From: Suilimivivens sp963650485
Lineage (GTDB): Bacteria > Bacillota > Clostridia > Lachnospirales > Lachnospiraceae
Assembly (NCBI GenBank): GCA_963650485.1
Contig: CAVJLN010000010.1
Location: 6,762 to 70,761, forward strand
DNA length: 64,000 bases
Direction of reading: 5' to 3'
Numbering within the stretch: position 1 is the first letter of the stretch; each line of letters begins with the position of its first letter. Position numbers and translations under genes: made by a program. The notes beneath the pieces are model-generated. The model was not told where the DNA came from. It made no database searches and saw only the letters and a program-made list of their open reading frames with translations. Shown in pieces: positions 41,464 to 50,831 of the stretch.

Positions 41464-42766
41464 CCGGTGTTCTCCTTATTAAGGTCTTTATCTGACCTAC
41501 CAAATACAATGACCCGGCAATATAAATTGTATCTGCTTCTTTCTGTATGGATTGTATATAGTGAAATGCTTCTTCTGCGCTTTCATGAAAGCTGCAATCG
41601 GCAGTTTTATATTGTGCCCAGGCAACCTTAAGTTTATCAATAGAAGCACTTCTGTCCGATGCAAGCACCGTGACCGCAATATGGGAAAAAAGATCGGATG
41701 CGGCAATTGCGCCAATCATCTTATCATACTGCTTGTCCGCAACAACGCCGAACAATAACAGCCGCTTCCCTTTCCCATGCTCTTCCTTCTCTGATGCCGA
41801 AACAGACTGAAGAAATGCTTCGATTCCGTCTTCGTTATGCGCCCCGTCCAAAAAAACATGGGGAAGGATCTCTTCCATCCGCCCCGGCCAGAACGCGTCA
41901 TATAATCCCTTCCGGATTGCCTCATCGTCAATCCGTTCTTCCTTTAACGAACGTGCCGCAGCCAATGCCACAGAGGCGTTCTCCGTCTGATAAGCTGCCG
42001 TCGTCTGAAGGATCAGGTTATCATATCTATAATACCCATTACCGAAAGAAAAATCAATGCTTTTCTTTCGCATAATCGGACGCCCGATCTGACTTTTTTT
42101 GACAGCAATGGCAGGCGTTTCTCGTGCCGCTGCCGTCTGCTCGATCACCCGGCTCGTTTCTTCCCGCTTATCCAGATAAACAACCGGTGTTCCGGGCTTA
42201 ATAATTCCTGCCTTTTCCCCTGCAATTTCCACAAGGGTATTCCCAAGATACTGCATGTGGTCAAATCCGATTTCCGTAATCACACAAAGCTTTGGCTTCG
42301 CGATACAGTTCGTTGCATCCAGCCTGCCGCCAAGTCCGGTTTCCAGAATGATATAGTCCGGTTCCTTTTCCTTAAAATAACACATTGCCATCAGAAACAA
42401 AAACTCAAAAAAGGAAGGATGCTTCTCCTTCTGCCTGTCACTTACTTCCCTGACAAGCTCGAATACATTTACAAACGCTTCTTCCGGGATCATTTCTGCA
42501 TCATACTGAATGCGCTCCCGCATGGTTTCAAGGTGCGGAGAAATGAACATTCCCACATGAAAGCCTGCCGCGCGCAGGATGGACTGCAAGTAGGCACAAA
42601 CGGAACCCTTTCCGTTTGTGCCTGCTACGTGAATGATTTTACTTTCTATTCTGCTTCCTGTAAGCTGCCCTAACATTTCCTTTGTATCTGCCAGCGTATG
42701 CTTGCCGGCAAACTTCGGAATGTTAAGAATATACTCACAGGCCTCTTCATAGGTTACCTGTCCCAT
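41456..42766 (-). CDS. folC: Folylpolyglutamate / dihydrofolate synthase
   Basis: Adds glutamate to folates, and possibly to dihydropteroate, in the cytoplasm. At 436 residues it has the Mur-ligase-like layout: ATP loop VAGTNGKGSVCAYLQSIL, omega loop ISPHLETMRERI, the metal region LETGLGGRLDATN and ITEIGFDHMQYLG, and the C-terminal VFLDGAHNEDGIEAF. It follows valS by 42 bases, the frequent valS-folC arrangement, and so lies under T-box control. Confidence 0.95.
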   Translation of the reverse strand: MGQVTYEEACEYILNIPKFAGKHTLADTKEMLGQLTGSRIESKIIHVAGTNGKGSVCAYLQSILRAAGFHVGMFISPHLETMRERIQYDAEMIPEEAFVNVFELVREVSDRQKEKHPSFFEFLFLMAMCYFKEKEPDYIILETGLGGRLDATNCIAKPKLCVITEIGFDHMQYLGNTLVEIAGEKAGIIKPGTPVVYLDKREETSRVIEQTAAARETPAIAVKKSQIGRPIMRKKSIDFSFGNGYYRYDNLILQTTAAYQTENASVALAAARSLKEERIDDEAIRKGLYDAFWPGRMEEILPHVFLDGAHNEDGIEAFLQSVSASEKEEHGKGKRLLLFGVVADKQYDKMIGAIAASDLFSHIAVTVLASDRSASIDKLKVAWAQYKTADCSFHESAEEAFHYIQSIQKEADTIYIAGSLYLVGQIKTLIRRTPDD

Positions 42767-42808
42767 AGCTCCTGCCTGATGCTTACTGTTTATTCGTTCC
42801 TACAACGC

Positions 42809-45487
42809 CTATTTCTTAAGCTGTGCAAGACGTTCCTTTACCTGCTCCATCATCTGGGTATACTTTGAAAGCTTCTCACGCTCTTCTGCCACCTTGGCTT
42901 CCGGAGCCTTGGACATGAAGCGCTCATTGTTCAGCATGCCGTTGACACGGGCAAGCTCTCCAGTAAGACGCTTCTCTTCCTTTTCGAGACGCTCGATTTC
43001 CTGCTGCAGATCCACAAGCTCTGCAAACGGCATATAAATCGTTGCATTCGGGATCACAACGGATACCGCATCCTCCGCAATACCGCTCTTATCCTTCTGG
43101 ATCATGACTTCGGAGGCGTATGCAAGCGGTGCAAAGAACAGCTTCCCTTCTTCAAAGGCGCGGATCACGTCTTCCTTTTCACTTACCACATAAATGCTTG
43201 CCTTCTTGCTCGGCGCTACGTTCATGCCGGTACGCACATTACGGATGCCACGGATGGCTTCCTTCAGAATCTCAATGTCCTTTTCTTCCTTCGGGAATGC
43301 CCAGCCAGCCGTAAATTCCGGCCATCTGGAAATCATAATGGATTCTTCCTCGGACTGTAGGGTACAGAAGATTTCCTCTGTAATAAACGGCATATAAGGA
43401 TGAAGCAGCTTTAATGCATTGATTAATACATTCTTCAACGTCCAGAGTGCTGCTGTCCTGCTTTCCTTGTTATCGGAATTGTACAGACGGGGCTTTACCA
43501 TTTCAATATACCAGTCACAGAATTCATCCCAGATGAAATCGTATACCTTCTGAACGGCAATGCCAAGCTCGAAGCTGTCCATATTATCGGTAACCTCTTT
43601 TGCAAGGGTATTGACCCTGGAAAGGATCCATTTATCTACCGGCTCTAAAGCAAGTGTGGAAAGCTCCACATCGGAAGCCGGAATTACGAAATCATCCGTC
43701 ATATTCATCATAATGAAACGGGATGCATTCCAGATCTTGTTTGCAAAGTTTCGGCTGGATTCTACTCTTTCATAGTAAAAACGCATATCATTACCGGGCG
43801 CATTACCGGTAATCAGGGTAAGACGCAGCGCATCTGCGCCATACTGGTCAATAATCTCCAGCGGGTCGATACCATTTCCGAGGGATTTACTCATCTTCCG
43901 TCCCTGGGAATCCCGAACCAGACCGTGGAACAATACGGTCTTGAACGGACGCTCGCCCATCTGCTCATAACCGGAGAAAATCATGCGGATTACCCAGAAG
44001 AAAATAATATCATATCCGGTTACCAGTACATCGGTCGGATAGAAATATTTGAGGTCTTCGGTCTGCTCCGGCCAGCCTAAGGTTGAGAACGGCCATAATG
44101 CAGAAGAAAACCACGTATCCAGAGTATCCGGATCCTGTGTAAAGTGGGTGCATCCACACTTCGGGCAGACTTTCGGCATTTCTTTGGCAACCACAATTTC
44201 CCCGCACTCATCACAGTAGTAAGCCGGAATCCGGTGTCCCCACCAGAGCTGACGGCTGATACACCAGTCACGGATATTGTCGGTCCAGTTAAAATAGGTC
44301 TTTTCCATACGCTTCGGAATCAGCTCGATCTCGCCATTCTTAACGGCTTCTACCGCAGGCTTAATGAGCTCATCCATCTTTACGAACCACTGCTGCTTGA
44401 TCATTGGCTCGATGGTTGTCTTACAACGGTCATGTGTACCGACATTGTGGCTGTAATCCTCAATGCGTACTAAAAGTCCCATCTCATCCAGTTCTTTTAC
44501 AATGGCATCTCTTGCTGCATAGCGGTCCATGCCCTCGAACTTGCCGCCGTTTTTATTAATGGTGGCATCATCATTTAAAATATTGATTTCCGGAAGGTTA
44601 TGACGCTTTCCGACCTCAAAGTCGTTCGGGTCATGTGCCGGAGTAATCTTAACTACACCGGTACCAAATTCCATATCTACATAGGAATCGGCAATCACCG
44701 GGAGTTCACGGTTTACAATCGGAAGAAGAAGTTTTTTGCCAACCAGATCCTTATAACGATCATCATCCGGGTTTACAGCAACTGCGGTATCACCCAGCAT
44801 GGTTTCCGGACGTGTGGTTGCAAACTCAATAAACTTCGTTGTGCTTACACTTCCGTCATCCTCAATCAGAGGATACTTAATGTGCCAGAAATGGCCTGCC
44901 TGCTCCTCATACTCTACCTCGGCATCGGAAATGGAGGTATTACATACCGGACACCAGTTGACAATACGGCTGCCCTTGTAAATCCATCCCTTTTCATGCA
45001 TCTTGCAGAATACTTCGGTAACGGCCTTGTTACAGCCCTCGTCCATGGTGAAACGTTCTCTGTCCCAGTCACAGGAAGAACCTAATTTCTTTAACTGCTC
45101 GATGATTCTTCCACCGTATTCCTTCTTCCATTCCCAGGCTCTCTCAAGGAAGCCTTCTCTTCCCAGATCATGCTTGTCAATGCCCTGTTTCTTCAGGGTT
45201 TCGATGATCTTGACCTCGGTTGCAATACTTGCATGGTCGGTTCCGGGCTGCCACAGTGCGTTGTAGCCCTGCATTCTCTTATAACGGATCAGAATATCCT
45301 GCATGGTGTTATCCAGTGCATGTCCCATATGGAGCTGTCCGGTAATATTTGGGGGCGGAATTACAATCGTAAACGGGGTCTTGCTGTGATCTACTTCTGC
45401 ATGAAAGTACTTCTTTGCAAGCCACTTGTCATAAATACGATCTTCCATTTCTTTGGGGTCGTAGGTCTTTGCCAGTTCTTTGCTCAT
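42809..45487 (-). CDS. valS: Valyl-tRNA synthetase
   Basis: Class I synthetase of 892 residues. HIGH-type motif PPPNITGQLHMGHALDNT (near 45), editing domain ATTRPETMLGDTAVAVNP, a CPKCGCTHF zinc motif, KMSKSLGNGIDPLEI and the anticodon domain; the C-terminal ~65 residues form the tRNA-binding coiled coil (LQQEIERLEKEEKRLTGEL). Expression is read through a T-box leader with a GUA specifier. A palindromic repeat array sits between that leader and the start codon. Confidence 0.97.
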   Translation of the reverse strand: MSKELAKTYDPKEMEDRIYDKWLAKKYFHAEVDHSKTPFTIVIPPPNITGQLHMGHALDNTMQDILIRYKRMQGYNALWQPGTDHASIATEVKIIETLKKQGIDKHDLGREGFLERAWEWKKEYGGRIIEQLKKLGSSCDWDRERFTMDEGCNKAVTEVFCKMHEKGWIYKGSRIVNWCPVCNTSISDAEVEYEEQAGHFWHIKYPLIEDDGSVSTTKFIEFATTRPETMLGDTAVAVNPDDDRYKDLVGKKLLLPIVNRELPVIADSYVDMEFGTGVVKITPAHDPNDFEVGKRHNLPEINILNDDATINKNGGKFEGMDRYAARDAIVKELDEMGLLVRIEDYSHNVGTHDRCKTTIEPMIKQQWFVKMDELIKPAVEAVKNGEIELIPKRMEKTYFNWTDNIRDWCISRQLWWGHRIPAYYCDECGEIVVAKEMPKVCPKCGCTHFTQDPDTLDTWFSSALWPFSTLGWPEQTEDLKYFYPTDVLVTGYDIIFFWVIRMIFSGYEQMGERPFKTVLFHGLVRDSQGRKMSKSLGNGIDPLEIIDQYGADALRLTLITGNAPGNDMRFYYERVESSRNFANKIWNASRFIMMNMTDDFVIPASDVELSTLALEPVDKWILSRVNTLAKEVTDNMDSFELGIAVQKVYDFIWDEFCDWYIEMVKPRLYNSDNKESRTAALWTLKNVLINALKLLHPYMPFITEEIFCTLQSEEESIMISRWPEFTAGWAFPKEEKDIEILKEAIRGIRNVRTGMNVAPSKKASIYVVSEKEDVIRAFEEGKLFFAPLAYASEVMIQKDKSGIAEDAVSVVIPNATIYMPFAELVDLQQEIERLEKEEKRLTGELARVNGMLNNERFMSKAPEAKVAEEREKLSKYTQMMEQVKERLAQLKK

Positions 45488-45521
45488 TATGTTCTCCTTT
45501 TCTGTTATACTGATATATGTT

Positions 45522-45680
45522 CTCTAAGTTCTGCCTTCACTTTCAGCTCGGCTTCACTAAGTGCTCTACATGTACCTGATGCACTAAACTCGGGCTGCGC
45601 CTTCGGCTTGCTCTCGTTAAGTGCACTGGTACCGTTCGCACTAAATTCGAACTTCGCCTCCGGCTCGTTCTCACTAAGTG
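45522..45680. repeat. Second array of the ~42-bp imperfect palindrome (three copies)
   Basis: Copies at 45522-45563 (degenerate), 45582-45623 and 45639-45680 share CACTAA starts and AAGTG ends with those at 5415-5614. Inner arms are complementary but different (GGGC/GCTC with a wobble, GAAC/GTTC; inner stem GCC/GGC). The array lies between the T-box terminator and valS in the 626-base gap between valS and the epimerase-like gene. The rest of that gap is the T-box leader and its promoter. Confidence 0.85.
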
Positions 45681-45689
45681 CTCTACATG

Positions 45690-45973
45690 AAAGAACCCTC
45701 TACAGAATTACTTCTGTAAAGGGCGTCATTTTACGCGGTACCACCTTTGTTTTTCACTCAAAACACTTCCATCCATCTGATTGAAAGCGTTATCCTTTAA
45801 CGGGGATCAGCCGTGAGAACTTACCGGCTGTTGCTGCCATGCCCTTCGGTTCTCCGGTTCCAAAGCTACCTTCCCTGCTGCCTGACCGGATATTCTTTCA
45901 GCCGATGGAACATCCTCTCTGATGCCGGAATAAACAGGTACTCCTCTTTGTCACTACCTTTTCAAAACTTATT
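45690..45973 (-). promoter_or_regulatory. T-box riboswitch of valS (tRNA-Val)
   Basis: The T-box core AAAGGTGGTACCGCG is at 45734-45748. Upstream, stem I includes an AGAGAGGATG motif; its 3' side reads GAAGGTAGC, where GTA (45867-45869) is a plausible valine specifier. The terminator hairpin CCCTTTACAGAAG...CTGTAGAGGG (45696-45723) ends in TTCTTT. Uncharged tRNA-Val would favour the antiterminator and raise valS-folC expression. Confidence 0.9.
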
Positions 45974-45979
45974 ACATCT

Positions 45980-46008
45980 ATCTTAGTCGGGTGTCAGAAG
46001 ATTGTCAA
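45980..46008 (-). promoter_or_regulatory. Sigma-A promoter of the valS leader
   Basis: TTGACA (46003-46008), 17 bp, TAAGAT (45980-45985) on the minus strand, directly upstream of the T-box leader. Confidence 0.85.
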
Positions 46009-46113
46009 GTGTTTTGTCGCCTGCATCTCCTGCGCGTCTTATCCTGTGCAATCGAGCGCATAATCAGATTCCGATCCTCCGGTGAAAACATTCCCACGCA
46101 GACCGACAGGTCT

Positions 46114-46989
46114 CTATATTTCTATGAAATAAGAGGCTGTCCATATGCCTTGGCCGTTCAGTTCATTTTCCCAGGCACGATCCTTCAGTTCTCCTTCATA
46201 GCCCTCACTGTCGCAGCGTCCATACCAGGGCTCAATGCAGACAAAAGGCGCATTTTTCTTCGGAGGAGACCAGATTCCAAATAACGGCGCTGCCATGCGG
46301 ATCGTGAGATACGGCGTTCCGTCTGCATAACACAACGCTGCCAGCTGTGCCTGATGATGCTCAATCACCAGTGCATCGTCATCAAATAAATGCTCTGTAA
46401 TCGGAAGAATGCCATCCTTCAGCTCATAGGACACCTTCGTATCGGTTGCCATTCCCTCTTTGCTTAACTGCGTGCTGACAACCTGCTTTTGCTCATCAAA
46501 TTTCAGAACATAATCGGTCTGCTTTGTTCCTTCCTTTAACGGACAGTTAAATGCCGGATGCCCACCGATCGCAAAATACATCGTCTCATCCGAAGGATTT
46601 TCCACCTGCCAGCAGACCTCCACACTATTTTCTCCAAGCTTATAACCAAGCTTTAACACGAACGCGTAAGGATATTTCTGCAGGGTTTCCTCATTGCTTT
46701 GAAGCTCAAACCAGATTTCCGTTTCAGATCGGCTTACCAGTTTAAATTCCATATCCCGTGCAAAGCCATGCTGATTCATGGCATACTCTTTTCCGTCCAC
46801 ACGATACAGCTTCCGGTTAACGCCTCCGACGAACGGAAACAGCACCGGTGATGTTCTGCCCCAGAATGCCGGATCTCCCTTCCACATATATTCCTGATTA
46901 TCGGTAAGCCTTTTAAGCGACTTTAATTCCGCCCCGTGAGAATCCACCTTAATGGATAGAAATTTATTCTTTAATTCATAGTTTGCCAT
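46114..46989 (-). CDS. Aldose 1-epimerase family protein
   Basis: A 291-residue galactose-mutarotase-fold protein, LacX-like. Features are LSIKVDSHGAELKSLK, WGRTSPVLFPFVGGVNRK, NQHGFARDMEFKL (conserved HGF), FAIGGHPAFNCPL (catalytic-type His) and PFVCIEPWYGRCD with the Glu region. It would interconvert anomers of an aldose or phosphosugar in the cytoplasm. The substrate is not evident, as no sugar pathway genes are adjacent. It is a single gene between the lipoprotein and the T-box promoter. Confidence 0.88.
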   Translation of the reverse strand: MANYELKNKFLSIKVDSHGAELKSLKRLTDNQEYMWKGDPAFWGRTSPVLFPFVGGVNRKLYRVDGKEYAMNQHGFARDMEFKLVSRSETEIWFELQSNEETLQKYPYAFVLKLGYKLGENSVEVCWQVENPSDETMYFAIGGHPAFNCPLKEGTKQTDYVLKFDEQKQVVSTQLSKEGMATDTKVSYELKDGILPITEHLFDDDALVIEHHQAQLAALCYADGTPYLTIRMAAPLFGIWSPPKKNAPFVCIEPWYGRCDSEGYEGELKDRAWENELNGQGIWTASYFIEI

Positions 46990-47075
46990 ATGTTACCATC
47001 TTCCCTATGTTAAAATCACTGTGTATCCGTTCCATTGCCTGCTACCCCTCGAGGTCAGATACCTGCTTAAGACAT

Positions 47076-48758
47076 TCAGCCAAAACTGATATCCAGTTCT
47101 CTTTCCTTATTTCCTGCTCCAAACAGATCATATCCGCTAAGAGTCCTGTAATCTACCCAGTCTCTCCACTCCATGGTCTGTTCATTATAGCTTCCCCTTC
47201 TTCGTTCCAGAAAGGCTCCGTTGAGAATCCCTGCAGGCTCTGTATCTGTATTCTCATATAAGCTGTACGCAATGACCATTCCTTTCTCATTCATCCCCAG
47301 ATATGTGCATTTTCCCTCATAGGTGGTATACAGTCCCGCATCATAATTCGAATCCTGATACAGACAGATCCACTCACGTTCCATATCAAATCCGAAATAA
47401 TAATGATCCGTATACTGTGTCCCGGAATCGGTATCAAACGTCGTTTCGGTACTGAGGCCTTCTCCCTCATACAGTCCCATAACCTTACTCGGGAAATCCG
47501 GACTTTGCTCAAAGATCATCTCTTCTAAAGCAGCTGCCACCTCACCCGACGTTCCCTCTGCAATAGCTTCTATCTGCGTCAGCCCGCAAACCGGCTCCGT
47601 GATGCAGAAATACCCTGCGGCAGCTCCGGCATACAGGTTAAGATAGGATACCATTCCATCCTCGGACACGAAAACAGGCACTACGTATTCCCCATACATA
47701 ATCATCAGTATGGAGGCATCTACATAATCCTTATATACACCATCCACCTCGTATTCTTTTCCAAATTCCAGATTTCCTGTACCAAAGGCTGACTCCGTCC
47801 AGTCATTTCTCTCAATACAGACGGTCATTCTTCCGTCCTCGTAAGATACCGTTACTGCATCATCAAACCGCAGCTCCCTGTCTGCACTGGTATGCTCCTC
47901 TAATGGTGTCAGTATTTCATCATACACACCCGCTCCTGCCATCACATAAACTGGTACAACAACCTGAAGTTCTCCCTGTTCATTCAAATACATCGGAAGC
48001 TCCAGCGAAATATTATCCTCCTGCAGGGTTTCCATTCTCATCATAAGATACCAGGCATACACATACTGAAGCTCCTGTGTGTCAGTCTGCCCGAGATAGT
48101 TGGACTCAAAGAAGGATTGCATCTCCTGATCCGACTGATATGCTGCAGCCTTCCGTATGTACCGCAGCATTGCATCCTCTGCGCTTTCCCCCTGCCTTGT
48201 TTCGAATTCCAGAGAATGAATCAGATCCCTCTGTTCCATCTTCCTCCCGGTTTTCATATTCAGATTGTAGGCATAATATCTGATGTCCCCCTCAAAAATG
48301 CTGTGCTTTGTCAGAAGCAGACTCAGAATATCTCCGTTCAGGTAAGCCTCATACTCCACCCGACACCAGGCAAAATTCTCCTCTGACAATTCCTGCGTCA
48401 GCTCCTGACAGTCCTCCATGATTTCCCGGTTGATCTCCTTAGCTCCCTCACTGTCCGAAAGAATCTCCGGTACATGATAATCAACTTCAATCAAAGTATC
48501 TTCGTACAAAGTTACCGTTTCTGTTCTGGAAAAAGCATCCTGCACCAGATCCTGAACCCGAAGCTCCTCCTCCGCATCGGAAGCGGATTCCGTTCCCTCA
48601 GAGGACATGGCTTCTTCTCCTGACATACCCGTCTCGTCATCTGTTTCCTTCTGGTTCTCCGTAACATAGGACATGGTTTTCATCATTCCGCATCCTGTAA
48701 ATACCAAAACCATACACAGCATACCAAGCAGCATTAGCAAATTTCGTTTCATTTTCAT
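47076..48758 (-). CDS. Large predicted lipoprotein, DUF3298-like region
   Basis: A 560-residue exported lipoprotein: signal MKMKRNLLMLLGMLCMVLVFTGC with lipobox FTGC, followed by a Ser/Glu-rich linker to ~70. Residues ~85-290 resemble RsiV/DUF3298-type domains (VDYHVPEILSDSEGAKEIN, LLLTKHSIFEGDIRYYAYNLNMKTGRKM). The C-terminal half repeats short beta-rich units including YLNLYAGAAAGYF and WICLYQDSNYDAGLYTTYEGK. Function unknown. Starts 9 bases after the DUF308 gene, so they share a transcript. Confidence 0.75.
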   Translation of the reverse strand: MKMKRNLLMLLGMLCMVLVFTGCGMMKTMSYVTENQKETDDETGMSGEEAMSSEGTESASDAEEELRVQDLVQDAFSRTETVTLYEDTLIEVDYHVPEILSDSEGAKEINREIMEDCQELTQELSEENFAWCRVEYEAYLNGDILSLLLTKHSIFEGDIRYYAYNLNMKTGRKMEQRDLIHSLEFETRQGESAEDAMLRYIRKAAAYQSDQEMQSFFESNYLGQTDTQELQYVYAWYLMMRMETLQEDNISLELPMYLNEQGELQVVVPVYVMAGAGVYDEILTPLEEHTSADRELRFDDAVTVSYEDGRMTVCIERNDWTESAFGTGNLEFGKEYEVDGVYKDYVDASILMIMYGEYVVPVFVSEDGMVSYLNLYAGAAAGYFCITEPVCGLTQIEAIAEGTSGEVAAALEEMIFEQSPDFPSKVMGLYEGEGLSTETTFDTDSGTQYTDHYYFGFDMEREWICLYQDSNYDAGLYTTYEGKCTYLGMNEKGMVIAYSLYENTDTEPAGILNGAFLERRRGSYNEQTMEWRDWVDYRTLSGYDLFGAGNKERELDISFG

Positions 48759-48767
48759 CCTTCCCCC

Positions 48768-49376
48768 TCATTTCCGGATGGTTTCCCCTGTAGTTTCATC
48801 CTCTATAATCACAGCATCTGCATCAATGATCTTTTCACGATTCTTCTTGGTTTTAAATAATCTGGATAGAATCCACATATCGGATAATCCATCATAAATC
48901 AGAAATGCGCCGATCAGACGGACAACCGTGTCCATAACCGTAAAAGGATTACAGATCAACACCACACCTAACGCAATCGTAAGAAGAGATAACAGCAATG
49001 CTACCCACCAGTTATCATACCGCAGCTTTTTAAGATCAATGGCCTGCACCCCATTGTGAAGTCCGTGAATCACAATGAGAATACCCACGATCATCGGGAT
49101 TGCTTTAATAATTGTGTCGGGCTTTAAGACGATCCATACTCCTATGACGGCAAGCACAATCCCAAGCATCATCATGCTGTGGGACACCATCGTCTTTTCC
49201 CGTGTTGCCAGATACAGGATGATCTGGATAATGCCGAAGCCTCCGAGTACAATTCCCAGAATCATACATACCACCTGGGTACTCTGTCCCGGCCATACCA
49301 GCAGCACGATTCCCAGAATGACACAGATCAATGCAGACAGGGAATCATTCACCTTCAGACTCTTAATGTAATTCAT
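48768..49376 (-). CDS. DUF308 (HdeD-like) membrane protein
   Basis: A 202-residue protein with six membrane helices in three pairs, the HdeD/DUF308 pattern: LSALICVILGIVLLVWPG, VCMILGIVLGGFGIIQIILYL, MMMLGIVLAVIGVWIVLKP, IVGILIVIHGLHNGVQAI, LLSLLTIALGVVLICNPF and RLIGAFLIYDGLSDMWIL. The cytoplasmic tail is ~35 residues. Family members are poorly characterised; some are linked to acid stress. Confidence 0.85.
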   Translation of the reverse strand: MNYIKSLKVNDSLSALICVILGIVLLVWPGQSTQVVCMILGIVLGGFGIIQIILYLATREKTMVSHSMMMLGIVLAVIGVWIVLKPDTIIKAIPMIVGILIVIHGLHNGVQAIDLKKLRYDNWWVALLLSLLTIALGVVLICNPFTVMDTVVRLIGAFLIYDGLSDMWILSRLFKTKKNREKIIDADAVIIEDETTGETIRK

Positions 49377-49401
49377 TGCCGTTACCTCCTTTTATGAAAT
49401 T

Positions 49402-49959
49402 TTATTTGTTATGCCCTGTTCCGGTCTTCTTATTCGTATTCTTATCCTTCTGCTTCCGCTCCCAGACCCGTTTACGGCGGATTGCTTCCACAATCAGATA
49501 AAACAGATACCCCCAGACTGCGCCTAAGCAGTTCAGGATAATATCATCCACATCAAATGCGCCAAACGCACTGAACAGCTGAAATACTTCAATTCCAAGT
49601 ACGAACACAAAGGCATTCAGCAGCATGACAAAAAATCTGCCTGCCTTTTTCCATACATAGGGAAGCAGGAACCCGAATGGTACAAATACCAGAATATTTC
49701 CCACCAGATTTTCAAAGCTGTTCAGCATATATGCATAATCAATATACATCCGGATGGTTTTAAATGGAATGAAATTGGCGGTATCCAATCCCTCCAGAAT
49801 CACATCCTTACGCCACGTTGCCGCAATAGCCCGCAGCTGATCCATCGGATATTTGAAAATAATCAGTTTGATGACAATTAATAAATAAACCAGAAACAAG
49901 GCTCGTATCCATCGTATGTGACGCTGCTTTTCTTCTTCCGCAGCCAGCTTCCTATTCAC
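49402..49959 (-). CDS. VanZ-like membrane protein
   Basis: A 185-residue protein with about four to five membrane helices. VanZ-family pattern: N-terminal helix WIRALFLVYLLIVIKLIIFK, NFIPFKTIRMYIDY, NLVGNILVFVPFGFLLPYVW, VLGIEVFQLFSAFGAFDVDDIILNCLGAVWGYLFY. The D-x-D-D-I-x-x-N motif is diagnostic. A lysine-rich tail follows. The start is a GTG overlapping the truA stop (GTGA), with GGAGG ten bases upstream. VanZ homologues confer low teicoplanin resistance in one case; the role here is open. Confidence 0.85.
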   Translation of the reverse strand: MNRKLAAEEEKQRHIRWIRALFLVYLLIVIKLIIFKYPMDQLRAIAATWRKDVILEGLDTANFIPFKTIRMYIDYAYMLNSFENLVGNILVFVPFGFLLPYVWKKAGRFFVMLLNAFVFVLGIEVFQLFSAFGAFDVDDIILNCLGAVWGYLFYLIVEAIRRKRVWERKQKDKNTNKKTGTGHNK

Positions 49960-50738
49960 GAATAACGAACCTCCATCAGTGTAAGTCCCTTGGCAGGCAC
50001 AAGCGGCCCTGCCATTTCTCTATTTTTACTCTCAAGTATTTCCGGAATCTCTTCGGGACTGCGAAGGTGCATTCCGACTTCGATCAGTGTTCCGGTCAGA
50101 ATCCGAACCATATGGTACAAAAATCCATCCCCGGAATAGGTAATCCGGAGCAGATCCAGATCCAGATCCGGTTCCTGCGCCGTGCGCATGACCGAACTGT
50201 ATTCTTTGGTAAATGTAATCTCATCAATGGTACGAACCGTTGACTTCTTACTCTTCTTTGCTGATGTAAACGCTGCAAAATCATGGGTTCCAAGCAGATA
50301 CCCCGCAGCTCTCTCCATCGCTTTCACATCGAGTCTATCTTCTATTCTATGGGCAAACCGCCTTTCAAATACATGCGGAAGCTCCGACTGGATCAGCAGA
50401 TAACAATATGTCTTCCCTGTGGCATTCAACCGGCTGTGAAACCGGTCTGCTGCTTCCTTTACGGAGATGACTGCAATATCTTCAGGTAGATATTGGTTGA
50501 CATAACTCAGGATCTCCTGTTCAGACATCTTCGTATCTGCATGAAAATTGGCAACCTGTCCTAACGCGTGTACCCCTGCGTCCGTTCTTCCGGAACCTTG
50601 GATTTCTACGGGAACTCCTACCATTTTACTTAAAATATTCTCAAGCTTTCCCTGAATGGTGTTATCCGTGCTTTCCTGACGCTGCCATCCCTTGAATCTT
50701 GTTCCTTCGTATTGAAGAACCATCTTAAAATTCCGCAT
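49956..50738 (-). CDS. truA: tRNA pseudouridine synthase A
   Basis: Forms pseudouridine at positions 38-40 of tRNA anticodon stems. 260 residues. The catalytic Asp is in GSGRTDAGVHALGQVANF; other core segments are MVLQYEGTRFKGWQRQ, LPEDIAVISV, FHSRLNATGKTYCY and GDGFLYHMVRILTGTLIEVG. Coupled to the downstream VanZ-like gene by a GTGA overlap. Confidence 0.96.
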   Translation of the reverse strand: MRNFKMVLQYEGTRFKGWQRQESTDNTIQGKLENILSKMVGVPVEIQGSGRTDAGVHALGQVANFHADTKMSEQEILSYVNQYLPEDIAVISVKEAADRFHSRLNATGKTYCYLLIQSELPHVFERRFAHRIEDRLDVKAMERAAGYLLGTHDFAAFTSAKKSKKSTVRTIDEITFTKEYSSVMRTAQEPDLDLDLLRITYSGDGFLYHMVRILTGTLIEVGMHLRSPEEIPEILESKNREMAGPLVPAKGLTLMEVRYS

Positions 50739-50766
50739 CGATTCACCCTTTATCTGTTACATTTCT

Positions 50767-50808
50767 TTCTACGTAACTGTTTCGTACCCTCACAGTTACG
50801 ATGTAGAA
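50767..50808. repeat. Stem-loop between the AI-2E permease and truA genes
   Basis: TTCTAC (50767-50772) and GTAGAA (50803-50808) enclose GTAACTGT/ACAGTTAC (50773-50780 and 50792-50799). A TAACTGT/ACAGTTA pair also forms the hairpin in the htpG leader (31882-31906). There is no T-run. Confidence 0.6.
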
Positions 50809-50831
50809 TCCATTCCTAATTACCGGACACC

